Below are positions 53,086-61,874 of a DNA stretch of 64,000 nt, piece after piece. This DNA is from Candidatus Nitrosotalea okcheonensis. Lineage in GTDB: Archaea; Thermoproteota; Nitrososphaeria; Nitrososphaerales; Nitrosopumilaceae. The first letter of the stretch is position 1. Each line of letters starts with the position of its first letter. The stretch covers positions 1,797,559-1,861,558 of the forward strand of contig NZ_LT841358.1 of NCBI RefSeq assembly GCF_900177045.1, in the 5' to 3' direction. The notes below the pieces were generated by a model. It worked only from the letters and a program-made list of their open reading frames with translations, did no database searches and was not told the origin of the DNA. Both the position numbers and the translations under genes were made by a program.

Positions 53086-54798
53086 ATGCCTCTTACAATT
53101 CCAAGAAAACAATATGTTGATTTGTATGGTCCTACAGTTGGCGACAAAGTAAGACTTGGGGACACTGATCTGATTGTTGAGATTGAAAAAGATCTGATAA
53201 TCTATGGGGATGAAATAGTCTTTGGTGGAGGAAAAAGTGTACGTGATGGAATGGGACAAGCAAGTGGAGTAACTAGAAAAGATTCAGTTGATCTTGTAAT
53301 TACAAACGCGATAATAATGGATCCAATTTTAGGCATAATCAAAGCTGACATTGGGATTAAGGACGGACGTATTGCTGCAATAGGAAAAGCCGGAAACCCA
53401 AACATAATGGACGGGATAAATATGATAATTTCCTCGGGTACCGAAATTATTGCAGGAGAACATACAATTTGTACTCCCGGTGCTATAGATACACACATTC
53501 ATTTTATTTCCCCACAACAGGCGATCGAAGCAATTTGTAGTGGCACAACTACAATGATAGGGGGAGGAACAGGACCTGCAGATGGTACAAATGCTACTAC
53601 TTGTACCCCTGGGCCTTGGAATCTGGGAATGATGTTGCAGGCTATAGAAGATCTTCCATTAAACTTTGGCTTTCTTGGAAAAGGAAATGATGCTCTGGAG
53701 CCTGCATTAATGGAACAAATCGAATCTGGAGCATGTGGGTTAAAGTTACATGAAGACTGGGGGTCTACTCCAGCTACTATAGATTCGGCATTAAAGGTGG
53801 CGGATAAGACTGATACCCAAGTTGCAATACATTCGGATACGCTAAACGAATGTGGCTTTGTTGATGATACCATTGAAGCAATTTCTGGGAGAACGATTCA
53901 TACATATCATACAGAGGGTGCAGGAGGAGGTCATGCCCCAGACATAATGAAAATTGCCTCAGAGAAAAATATACTTCCATCATCAACTAATCCGACCAGA
54001 CCATTTACTGTAAATACAATTGAAGAGCATCTAGATATGATGATGGTATGTCATCATCTAAACCCATCAATTCCGGAAGATGTTGCATTTGCTGAATCAA
54101 GGATAAGAAGTGAAACGATTGCAGCAGAAGATGTACTTCACGATATTGGAGCATTGAGTATGTTTTCCTCAGACTCACAAGCAATGGGTAGGGTAGGAGA
54201 AGTTACAACAAGATTGTGGCAAACTGCAGATAAAATGAAAAAAATGGTAGGCAGACTGAAAGAAGAAAGTGGAGACAATGATAATTTTAGAGTAAAGCGA
54301 TATCTCTCAAAACTCACAATAAATCCCGCAATAACACACGGAATTTCTGATCATGTGGGTTCATTACAAAATGGCAAAATTGCCGATATTGTAATATGGA
54401 CACCAGCCTTTTTTGGAATAAAACCAAAAATGATCATCAAAGGTGGGTTTATAGCATATTCCTTAATGGGCGATCCAAACGCATCAATTCCAACACCAGA
54501 GCCAGTTTACTATCGTCCTATGTTTGGTGCACTTGGAAGAGCCAAGTACGCAACTTCATTTACTTTTACATCGCAATTAGCTATGCAAAATAAAATATCT
54601 GAAAAGTTGAATTTGCAAAAAAAATTATTGCCAGTTGGGAGATGCCGAAAAATAAGTAAAAAAGACATGCTGTATAATGATCTCACTCCCAAAATTGAGA
54701 TAGATCCAGAGACGTATGTAGTTAAAGTAAACGGAAAATTGGCAACAACACAAGCCTCTGAAAAGGTCCCACTTGCAAGGCTGTACAACCTATTTTAG
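53086..54798 (+). CDS. ureC: Urease subunit alpha (catalytic)
   Basis: 570 residues with an intact nickel site: His137 and His139 (DTHIHF), the carbamylated Lys220 (GLKLHEDWG), His249, His275 ([16 protein letters not shown]) and Asp363 ([10 protein letters not shown]). The mobile flap holds Cys322 and His323 (MVCHHLNPS). It hydrolyses urea to ammonia and carbamate. Every catalytic residue is present, so the enzyme should be active once matured by UreDEFG. Confidence 0.98.
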   Translation: MPLTIPRKQYVDLYGPTVGDKVRLGDTDLIVEIEKDLIIYGDEIVFGGGKSVRDGMGQASGVTRKDSVDLVITNAIIMDPILGIIKADIGIKDGRIAAIGKAGNPNIMDGINMIISSGTEIIAGEHTICTPGAIDTHIHFISPQQAIEAICSGTTTMIGGGTGPADGTNATTCTPGPWNLGMMLQAIEDLPLNFGFLGKGNDALEPALMEQIESGACGLKLHEDWGSTPATIDSALKVADKTDTQVAIHSDTLNECGFVDDTIEAISGRTIHTYHTEGAGGGHAPDIMKIASEKNILPSSTNPTRPFTVNTIEEHLDMMMVCHHLNPSIPEDVAFAESRIRSETIAAEDVLHDIGALSMFSSDSQAMGRVGEVTTRLWQTADKMKKMVGRLKEESGDNDNFRVKRYLSKLTINPAITHGISDHVGSLQNGKIADIVIWTPAFFGIKPKMIIKGGFIAYSLMGDPNASIPTPEPVYYRPMFGALGRAKYATSFTFTSQLAMQNKISEKLNLQKKLLPVGRCRKISKKDMLYNDLTPKIEIDPETYVVKVNGKLATTQASEKVPLARLYNLF

Positions 54799-54921
54799 AT
54801 TCATATTTCATTCATTACAATTTTTAGATCTCATCATGAATTGTGAAAATAATATATGATTAGGTTTTCCGTATATCATAAAATCTAAAAAATAAACTAA
54901 TAAAACATAAGTATTGGATTT

Positions 54922-54934
54922 GCGCTTCTAGCGC
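54922..54934 (+). promoter_or_regulatory. GCGC inverted repeat before parB-like gene
   Basis: GCGC-TTCTA-GCGC directly precedes the GTG start at 54935. In this AT-rich setting a GC inverted repeat is conspicuous and could be an autoregulatory site. It does not match the bacterial parS consensus. Function is a guess. Confidence 0.3.
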
Positions 54935-55822
54935 GTGGAATTTTTAGACACAAGCGTTGTCGAGAAAATAGACCTTAAAATGATTCGACCTTCAAAATTT
55001 TTAGTTCGTGGTGAATTTGACCAAAAAAGACCAGAAATAGAGTCTTTGGCAAGGAGCATAAGAGAGCATGGCCTATTGCAACCTATACTGATACGGCCGC
55101 TAGATCATGGATTTGAGGTTGTAGCAGGTCACAGAAGATTGCAAGCTTGCAGACATCTTAGAAGTAGGTTTATCTCCTGTACGATACGTGAAATTTCCGA
55201 TAAACAAGCATACGAAATCCAACTCATAGAAAATCTGCAGAGACAATCTATGTCTCCGTTAGAAGAAGCAGAGGCTTTTAGAAAATATGTAGATGAATTT
55301 GGATGGGGTGGTGTAACAGAACTCTCAAAGAAAATTGGAAAAAGTATTGAATATGTATCACATAGGATGCAATTACTAAAACTACCGGAAAATGTAAAAA
55401 TAGAACTTGTTCAAAACAAAATAAGCACAAGTCATGCAATAGAACTCTCTACGCTTGATTTTGATGATCAAGTAGGAGTCATAAAAGAAGTAATACGAGA
55501 TAATCTCACAATCAAAGAAATCCGTCAACTAAAATCAAACATTCGTTCACACCCAAAAGAGAATGATTCATCATATCTCAACTCTGTAAATAAACGAGAT
55601 ATGCCTCCTCCTTCAATAAAGTTGGCACAAAAAATATCTATTACATTTAAAATAACTCTTGCTAGGGTTGATCAAATAATATCTGAGGTCGATAAGATAC
55701 AAGATATTGAAAACAAGGAAAGAACAAAAGAACTTTTGATGGATATGCGATTGCGTATACACTCCATGATTGATGAAATCATTCATTTTAAAAAATCCGA
55801 ATTAAATTATAAAATTAAATAA
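54935..55822 (+). CDS. ParB/Spo0J-like DNA-binding protein
   Basis: 295 residues. The ParB N-terminal CTPase-type domain is recognisable: SIREHGLLQPILIRPL, VVAGHRRLQACRHL (GERR-type box with His for Glu) and LIENLQRQSMSPLEEAEAF. A KorB-like HTH follows (GVTELSKKIGKSIEYVSHRMQLLKLPENV). The C-terminal 90 residues are helical and lineage-specific. No parA is nearby, so chromosome partition, nucleoid organisation or gene regulation are all possible. GTG start. Confidence 0.85.
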   Translation: MEFLDTSVVEKIDLKMIRPSKFLVRGEFDQKRPEIESLARSIREHGLLQPILIRPLDHGFEVVAGHRRLQACRHLRSRFISCTIREISDKQAYEIQLIENLQRQSMSPLEEAEAFRKYVDEFGWGGVTELSKKIGKSIEYVSHRMQLLKLPENVKIELVQNKISTSHAIELSTLDFDDQVGVIKEVIRDNLTIKEIRQLKSNIRSHPKENDSSYLNSVNKRDMPPPSIKLAQKISITFKITLARVDQIISEVDKIQDIENKERTKELLMDMRLRIHSMIDEIIHFKKSELNYKIK

Positions 55823-55823
55823 A

Positions 55824-56417
55824 TTATTTTCCAAGAAAAGGTGGAATCCATTCATCAAGAAATTTCTTATATTCTCTTTTTGTATGTGTTAGGGCTTGGT
55901 GGGAAGGCTCCTTCATTGGAACGAAATCGTATATTTCATATGATTGGATTATGTCTCCAAACAAATTACGATATATGTCGCTTTCATCATCTGCCATCTC
56001 TTCATTGAAAAAGCTCTGTATGGTAATCCAATCATATCCTCCTCTTGTTTTTCCAGAAAAAATCACAAATGGTGCATCTGCCAAATATTTTCTCAAACCT
56101 TCTAGTCTCTTTGGTAGATGTTGTGAGGTTCTAAAAGTAACAAGTGATACTCGTATAGTACGTCGAGGTATTTTTTTAAGATCCACTGATATTGTATACC
56201 CTGTAATTACACCTGAATCTTCAAGATTGGTAATTCTTGATTCTATCTCTGACTCGGTTAAATTATAACCACTATCCATCAAATTTTCCAATATTTCTCT
56301 AGTGTCATTTTTGGCGTTTTTACTCAGAGAAGAAAGTATCACTTCATCTATGGTGTCAATCAACAGGTGGATTATCACTAATCTATCAGTTATAGGTTTT
56401 GCAAAGATATTGTCCAT
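55824..56417 (-). CDS. Lrp/AsnC-like transcriptional regulator beside urea transporter
   Basis: 197 residues. A winged-helix region (about 20-75: ILSSLSKNAKNDTREILENLMDSGYNLTESEIESRITNLEDSGVITGYTISVD) is followed by a RAM-like domain (RTIRVSLVTFRTSQHL... FVIFSGKTRGGYDWITIQSFF) and a helical tail. It is longer than standard Lrp. It is divergent from the SSS-USP transporter with only 86 bases between, and a perfect palindrome sits right before its start, so control of itself and the transporter is likely. Confidence 0.75.
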   Translation of the reverse strand: MDNIFAKPITDRLVIIHLLIDTIDEVILSSLSKNAKNDTREILENLMDSGYNLTESEIESRITNLEDSGVITGYTISVDLKKIPRRTIRVSLVTFRTSQHLPKRLEGLRKYLADAPFVIFSGKTRGGYDWITIQSFFNEEMADDESDIYRNLFGDIIQSYEIYDFVPMKEPSHQALTHTKREYKKFLDEWIPPFLGK

Positions 56418-56419
56418 TT

Positions 56420-56438
56420 AATATTTTTCAAAAATATT
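56420..56438. promoter_or_regulatory. Perfect 19-bp palindrome, candidate Lrp operator
   Basis: AATATTTTT-C-AAAAATATT starts three bases upstream of the regulator's ATG. The left arm plus CA (AATATTTTTCA) recurs at 56461-56471, touching the transporter's TATA box. The position suits autoregulation and control of the transporter. Confidence 0.55.
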
Positions 56439-56470
56439 CAACAAGCAGACTAATTTTTACAATATTTTTC

Positions 56471-56482
56471 ATAGATAAATAC
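56471..56482 (+). promoter_or_regulatory. TATA box of the SSS-USP transporter
   Basis: ATAGATAAATAC about 22-33 nt before the ATG at 56504. It directly adjoins a repeat of the candidate operator half-site. Confidence 0.5.
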
Positions 56483-56503
56483 TTGGACAAACCTAACTAT
56501 CCA

Positions 56504-58840
56504 ATGAATTCCATTCTTTCTGAGAATGTAGGGTATGTAATTCTTCTTGGATTTGGTTCGATGATGGCTATTCTAGTCACTCTGATAGTCAAGATTGAAA
56601 CAAGATGGAATAAGATAAGAAAAACATTCGAATGGTTCAACACTGCGGGTAGAAGTGTAAAGACTGGAATTTTGGCATCATCCGTAGTGTCTGCATGGAC
56701 CTGGGCTGCTACTTTTCTTCAATCATCTAGTGTAACATATCAATATGGCCTAGGTGGTTCCTATTGGTATGCAGCAGGTGCAAGCATACAGATTGTTCTT
56801 TTTGCCATTCTTGCAATCGAATTAAAAAGAAAATCTGCTACAGCGCATACGTTTACAGAAATTATAAACGCCAGATTTGGCTCAACTGCTCACAAGATAT
56901 TTCTCTTTTTTGGATTTTTGACAAATAGCATAATTACTGCAATGCTTGTAATTGGAGGTGCGGCGGTTTTAAATTCATTAACAGGTATCAACATATACGC
57001 TGCAGCTTTTCTGATACCTGTAGGGGTTGTCATCTATACATTTTTTGGAGGTCTTAGGGCAACTTTTATTGCAGAATATTTTAACTCAACCCTAATTTTC
57101 ATTGTTATCTTGATTTTTGTTACAACTGTATATTTCGTCAATGGCAATATAGGGGGTATTTCTGGAATGTATGAAAAGATAGTCCATTCAGCAGTAATCA
57201 AACCTGTTGCTGAAAATAGTGGAGGTTCCTACCTCACACTTGCCTCATCAGGAGCACTACTCTTTGGAATAATAAACATTGTAGGAAACTTTGGAACAGT
57301 ATTTGTGAACCAATCCTACTATCAACGAGCTATTGCTGCTAGACCAAAGTCTGCTGTGAAGGGCTTTCTTATTGGTGGTTTAGCGTGGTTTTCTATTCCG
57401 TTTACTCTTGCAACAACACTCGGTCTTGCAGCAATAGCTATGGGAATGACGTTTTCTGCAGATCAGATAAGCATGGGTTTGATAGCCCCATCTGTAGCAT
57501 CGAGTCTGCTTGGTAATATTGGCGCAATTTTACTTTTGACAATAATATTTACTGCGGTAACATCTGCAGGCTCTGCCGAATTGACTGCAGTCTCCTCGCT
57601 TTTTACCTATGATGTATATCGGACTTATCTAAATCCGTCTGCAAGCGGCAGACAACTTGTAAAAATTTCTAGAATGGTGATTCTATTTTTTGGTTGTGGA
57701 ATGGGATTGTTGGGAATATCGATCATACAATTTGGGGTTAGCCTACAATTTGTCTATCTTACAATGGGAATAATCATAGGTTCAGCAGTCATACCTATCG
57801 CCTTAACTCTAACTTGGAAAAAGACTAACAAAATTGCTGCATCGTCAGGTGCAATAATTGGATTGTTTCTAGGAGTCAGTATGTGGTTATATTCAGCATA
57901 TGTCTTATTTGGACAAGTATCTCTATCTTCAACTTCCCAAAACATACCACTGCTTTTAGGAAATGTTATTTCAATATCCTCTGGAGGGCTGATTGTTTTT
58001 CTTGGGAGTCTAATTAACCCATCTAATTTCAATTTCAAGATTATGAAACAAAAAATTATAGTAGTCGATGAGCGAATACGGGCTATAATTGAACGTGACA
58101 ATGATGAGAATTTTCTAAAAAATGCTGCCAAATTTACCTATAGGTACAGTATTGTTCTTTCAATCGTATTGATTGTAGTTATTCCGATCCCACTTTATGT
58201 TTCAGGATATGTCTTTTCTGAAATGTCATATAGAATATGGATAATAGCTGGTATAGTCTGGGTTTCTGTTTCTACAGTAGTTATAATAGGTATGCCTATT
58301 TTTGAGGCAAAAAGTTTTGTAAAAAGAATCATTCTTTCTATTTCAAATAGATTTCTTTATGAAACCAGGTATTTTGATGAACAAAATAATAAAAAATCAG
58401 ACAACAAACATTCTGGTGATTTAACAAATCTGGATGAATATAAAAAAATTCTTGTGGCAGTTGATGGATCAAGCATGTCAATTAGAGCCCTGCGTTATGT
58501 AGAAAATTATTTTGGGAATCTCAACTCGAAAATTTTCATTGTGTATGTAATCGAGTGGGAAGAAACTGACGAGATTTTGGATTCTGTCATCATGAATAAA
58601 ATGGAGATAGAGGGAAAGCAGATGTTGCGTGGTATACTTTTGGCCAAACATGAAGACAAGTATCAAAGATTTGTCAAAGTTGGAGATCCTGCATCTAAAA
58701 TACATGAAATTGCCGAAAAAACAGAAACCGACATAATAGTAATGGGTCTCAAAGGACTTGGAAATACATACCATGAGATGGGACATGTGGGTCAAAAGGT
58801 CTTAAATCTGACGTCAAAACCTGTGCTCTTTCTAAAATAA
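56504..58840 (+). CDS. Sodium:solute symporter (DUR3-like urea transporter) fused to a USP domain
   Basis: About 778 residues. The first ~560 form an SSS transporter with 13-15 helices: FNTAGRSVKTGILASSVVSAWTWAATFLQSSS is the substrate-path region, close to DUR3 proteins. After two extra helices and a charged linker, residues about 646-778 are a universal-stress (UspA) domain (KKILVAVDGSSMSIRALRYV... DIIVMGLKGLGNTYHEMGHVGQKVL). Its nucleotide motif G-x2-G-x8-G-H deviates from the usual G-x2-G-x9-G-S/T. Proximity to urease supports urea as substrate. ATG 56504 was chosen; the longer frame is unsupported. Confidence 0.88.
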   Translation: MNSILSENVGYVILLGFGSMMAILVTLIVKIETRWNKIRKTFEWFNTAGRSVKTGILASSVVSAWTWAATFLQSSSVTYQYGLGGSYWYAAGASIQIVLFAILAIELKRKSATAHTFTEIINARFGSTAHKIFLFFGFLTNSIITAMLVIGGAAVLNSLTGINIYAAAFLIPVGVVIYTFFGGLRATFIAEYFNSTLIFIVILIFVTTVYFVNGNIGGISGMYEKIVHSAVIKPVAENSGGSYLTLASSGALLFGIINIVGNFGTVFVNQSYYQRAIAARPKSAVKGFLIGGLAWFSIPFTLATTLGLAAIAMGMTFSADQISMGLIAPSVASSLLGNIGAILLLTIIFTAVTSAGSAELTAVSSLFTYDVYRTYLNPSASGRQLVKISRMVILFFGCGMGLLGISIIQFGVSLQFVYLTMGIIIGSAVIPIALTLTWKKTNKIAASSGAIIGLFLGVSMWLYSAYVLFGQVSLSSTSQNIPLLLGNVISISSGGLIVFLGSLINPSNFNFKIMKQKIIVVDERIRAIIERDNDENFLKNAAKFTYRYSIVLSIVLIVVIPIPLYVSGYVFSEMSYRIWIIAGIVWVSVSTVVIIGMPIFEAKSFVKRIILSISNRFLYETRYFDEQNNKKSDNKHSGDLTNLDEYKKILVAVDGSSMSIRALRYVENYFGNLNSKIFIVYVIEWEETDEILDSVIMNKMEIEGKQMLRGILLAKHEDKYQRFVKVGDPASKIHEIAEKTETDIIVMGLKGLGNTYHEMGHVGQKVLNLTSKPVLFLK

Positions 58841-58866
58841 TTCTGCCGATGTCGACAAAAAACTTG
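58653..58866 (+). repeat. Direct repeat, left copy (USP tail and 3' flank)
   Basis: The last ~62 codons of the SSS-USP gene and about 26 bases beyond recur at 59670-59879 with only a handful of substitutions and one 4-base deletion. The two copies bracket the PII gene. Confidence 0.93.
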
Positions 58867-59042
58867 ACGAGATGCAAAAATACAATGATATGTAATACCA
58901 TGAGATAAAACTTGAATTAGAAGTTCCTATGGAATTAGATTTCATAATTCCAACACTTTCAATTCTAGTAAAATAAACATCTCTGAATATCTTCTAGCAG
59001 ATCATAACATATGGAAATATCCTAGACAATAATCTAATAACT

Positions 59043-59051
59043 ACTTAAATA
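59043..59051 (+). promoter_or_regulatory. TATA box of the PII gene
   Basis: ACTTAAATA, about 23-31 nt before the GTG start at 59074; leaderless mRNA likely. The 233 bases between the transporter and this gene hold no other recognised feature except the end of the direct repeat. Confidence 0.55.
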
Positions 59052-59073
59052 GAATTTTACATCTTCTTATGTT

Positions 59074-59403
59074 GTGAAGAGAATTGATGCCATAATTCCC
59101 GAAAAAAATCTGCATGTTGTGAATATCGCATTAAAACACGCTGGCATTACTGGTATGACAATCTTTAACACAAAGGGTCGTGGTGAACTTACACCGGAAC
59201 CAATGCAGTTAGGTGGACCTGCTGGATTCTTTATTCCTACATTCACTGAAACTTTCACCATTATGATTCTAGCAAAAGACAGTGATGTTGAGAGTATAAT
59301 TAAATCTCTAATAGAAAGTGCAAGTGCAGGAAAGATAATTGTTACCAATGTGGAGATTTTAATAGATATTCACAAAAATAAAAAAAATGAGGAAGCGCTT
59401 TAG
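59074..59403 (+). CDS. Non-canonical PII signalling protein (GlnB/GlnK family)
   Basis: 109 residues with PII family framework: MKRIDAIIPEKNLHVVNIALKHAGITGMTIFNTKGRGE, then beta strands and the closing EEAL. The T-loop (ELTPEPMQLGGPAGFFIPTF) lacks the Tyr uridylylated in bacteria and is Pro/Gly-rich. The B-loop is shortened: SAGKIIVTNVE instead of TGxxGDGKIFV. Nucleotide/2-oxoglutarate binding may therefore differ. It lies between two urea-type transporters and not beside an ammonium transporter, the usual PII partner. Confidence 0.85.
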   Translation: MKRIDAIIPEKNLHVVNIALKHAGITGMTIFNTKGRGELTPEPMQLGGPAGFFIPTFTETFTIMILAKDSDVESIIKSLIESASAGKIIVTNVEILIDIHKNKKNEEAL

Positions 59404-59951
59404 CCGACCTCTTTTATATATTAAAGCCTAATTGAAACGTTATTTTCATTATGGTTTCATGATCAAACAATTTTTGATAACTCACATATCGTCAAAGTAA
59501 ATAAAAAATTACTGGCAATCAAATTTCTGAATAATTCTTCTTACAAGATTATACTGCTCATTTTACATTCATCTTTAATCATTATAATTTTAAAATCTAT
59601 TCGAGAATTGAAAAAATAATTTCACAATTGAATTTTCTATGTATTATAAAATTATAAAAATAAAATGATAAGACAAGTATCAAAGATTTGTCAAAGTTGG
59701 AGATCCTGCATCCAAAATACATGAAATTGCCGAAAAAACAGAAGCCGACATAATAGTAATGGGTCTCAAAGGACTTGGAAATACATACCGTGAGATGGGA
59801 CATGTGGGTCAAAAGGTCCTAAATCTGACGTCAAAACCGGTACTCTAAAATAATTCTGCCGATGTCGACAAAAAACTTGGTCACAATGACTGTCTTAATA
59901 AATAAATTAAAATCTTGAAAATCATATGAAATACTTGACTAATACCAATTC
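59404..59951. other. AT-rich intergenic region containing the USP-tail copy
   Basis: The first ~265 bases are strongly AT-rich and hold no recognised gene. 59670-59879 is the right direct-repeat copy, and the remaining ~70 bases lead to the second transporter, with AT-rich stretches (ttaataaataaatt near 59894) but no well-spaced TATA box. Confidence 0.6.
59670..59879 (+). pseudogene. Truncated USP-domain fragment (right copy of direct repeat)
   Basis: In the original frame this reads DKYQRFVKVGDPASKIHEIAEKTEADIIVMGLKGLGNTYREMGHVGQKVLNLTSKPVL and then stops early because of a 4-base deletion. A stop codon lies directly upstream and there is no start, so it is not a gene. It is a recent copy of the SSS-USP 3' end, with the same 3' flank, placed about 70 bases before the second transporter. 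Confidence 0.9.
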
Positions 59952-61874
59952 GTGGCAGGTTTAATCGAATCCACTGTGTTGCCAGAACAAGTTGGATGGA
60001 TTATAGTGCTGGGGTTTGGTCTATTCTTCGCAGTACTTGTTTCTTTTCTGATAAAAGCAGAAAAAAAATATCTGGGAGAGAAAATCACATCTGAATTTTT
60101 TGCCACTGCTGGAAGAACAATAAAGACAGGTCTGACAGCTGCTGCAATTGTATCGGCATGGACTTGGGCTGCTACACTACTCCAGTCATCTTCAGTAGCA
60201 TACAAGTTTGGCATCAGTGGACCTTTTTGGTATGCGTCTGGTGCAACTATTCAAGTATTACTTTTTGCAATGCTTGCAATAGAAACCAAGCGAAAGGCTC
60301 CTCATGCCCATACCTTCTTGGAAATAATTAGAGCGAGATATGGTAATGGTGGTCACAAAGTCTTTCTTACTTTTGCCTTGATGACAAACATGATAGTAAC
60401 TGCAATGTTACTTCTTGGTGGTGCAGCTGTGATTAACGGACTCACTGGTATGGACATTTCACTGGCAGCATTTCTAATTCCTATAGGAGTGATAATATAC
60501 ACTCTGGCAGGTGGTTTACGTGCTACTTTTATTGCAGATTATCTTCATACTACAATTATCTTTATTGTACTTCTGATCTTTGTAACTACTGTATACTTTA
60601 CCAGCGGCATGACCGGAGGAGTTCCCGGAATGTATGACAAACTCACAGCTGCTGCACATTTACATCCGGTTGACGGTAATGCAGCTGGAGCCTATCTAAC
60701 AATGGTTTCACTTGGTGGATTAATCTTTGGAATAATCAACATAGTCGGTAACTTTGGTACTGTCTTTGTGGATCAAGCCTATTGGCAAAGAGCTATTGCA
60801 GCAAAGCCAAGCTCTGCTGTAAAAGGATATTTACTTGGAGGAATGGCCTGGTTTGCAATTCCATTTACCCTTGCAACAACACTTGGGTTGGCTGCTGTTG
60901 CTATGAATGTAGATCTTACACCTCAACAAGTAAATCTTGGTTTGGTTGCTCCCTCTGCAGCAGCTGCCTTGCTTGGGCCAGCAGGTGCTATACTGATCTT
61001 GACTATGTTATTCATGGCAGTAACATCTGCAGGTTCAGGAGAACTTGTAGCTGTCTCATCTTTGATTACATATGATATCTATAGAACTTACAAAAATCCG
61101 GAGGCTACGGGAAAACAATTACTCAGGGTTTCACACTGGACAATCGGAATATTTGGCGTAGGCATGGGTGCATTAGCTATCATATTATTAAAAGCTGGCT
61201 TGAGCTTAGGATATGTCTATTTGGCAATGGGTGTGATAATTGGATCCGCAGTGGTACCTATTGCATTAACAATTTTGTGGAAAAAGACAAACAAGAATGC
61301 TGCTATCGCAGGTGCCATAATAGGTCTATTTGCTGGATTGATTGCGTGGTTTGGAACTGCAATGTTCATGTATGGTAATATTTCGCTTGATAGTACTGGC
61401 AAAGATTTTCCAATGTTATTTGGAAACATCGCTGCAATACTAGTTGGTGGATTTATTGTATGGATTGGAAGTGTAGTAACGCCTGCAAACTTTGACTGGA
61501 AGAGAATGCGGGAAGAAATCACACTTGTAGATGAAAGGGAGGTACAATATACTGATCCAAAGGATACAGATCCAGTAATCCTTGAAAAAGCATCCAAGTT
61601 TAGTGTGAAGTCTGGAATCGCACTCACACTTATTCTAGTTGTTGGTTGGCCTATGCCGATGTATTTTTCTGGTTATGTCTTTGATTTGGGATTCTATGAG
61701 TTTTGGGTGGGAATTGCAGTTGTATGGGCAGCATTTGCTTCAGGATCTATAATCTTACTTCCGATAATAGAAGGAAGAGGAGGTATTACTAGAGTACTTC
61801 TAGGTATGGCAGGAAAAACAAATGTAAAAATTATAGATGAAAGAAAAAGGGGGGAACAATCTGATGATGTGTAA
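59952..61874 (+). CDS. Sodium:solute symporter (DUR3-like urea transporter), no USP domain
   Basis: 640 residues with 13-15 helices. It is strongly similar to the first transporter along its whole membrane part: FFATAGRTIKTGLTAAAIVSAWTWAATLLQSSS and IFGIINIVGNFGTVFVDQAYWQRAIAA. It stops after a short hydrophilic tail (DERKRGEQSDDV) with no USP domain. Probably a Na+- or H+-driven urea importer, by family and context. GTG start. The following zinc-ribbon gene overlaps its end by 11 bases. Confidence 0.9.
   Translation: MAGLIESTVLPEQVGWIIVLGFGLFFAVLVSFLIKAEKKYLGEKITSEFFATAGRTIKTGLTAAAIVSAWTWAATLLQSSSVAYKFGISGPFWYASGATIQVLLFAMLAIETKRKAPHAHTFLEIIRARYGNGGHKVFLTFALMTNMIVTAMLLLGGAAVINGLTGMDISLAAFLIPIGVIIYTLAGGLRATFIADYLHTTIIFIVLLIFVTTVYFTSGMTGGVPGMYDKLTAAAHLHPVDGNAAGAYLTMVSLGGLIFGIINIVGNFGTVFVDQAYWQRAIAAKPSSAVKGYLLGGMAWFAIPFTLATTLGLAAVAMNVDLTPQQVNLGLVAPSAAAALLGPAGAILILTMLFMAVTSAGSGELVAVSSLITYDIYRTYKNPEATGKQLLRVSHWTIGIFGVGMGALAIILLKAGLSLGYVYLAMGVIIGSAVVPIALTILWKKTNKNAAIAGAIIGLFAGLIAWFGTAMFMYGNISLDSTGKDFPMLFGNIAAILVGGFIVWIGSVVTPANFDWKRMREEITLVDEREVQYTDPKDTDPVILEKASKFSVKSGIALTLILVVGWPMPMYFSGYVFDLGFYEFWVGIAVVWAAFASGSIILLPIIEGRGGITRVLLGMAGKTNVKIIDERKRGEQSDDV

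Noticed and set aside
58478-58795. Minus-strand frame (105 codons) that recurs at 59597-59812
   Set aside because: The apparent conservation comes from the duplicated USP-coding segment on the other strand.
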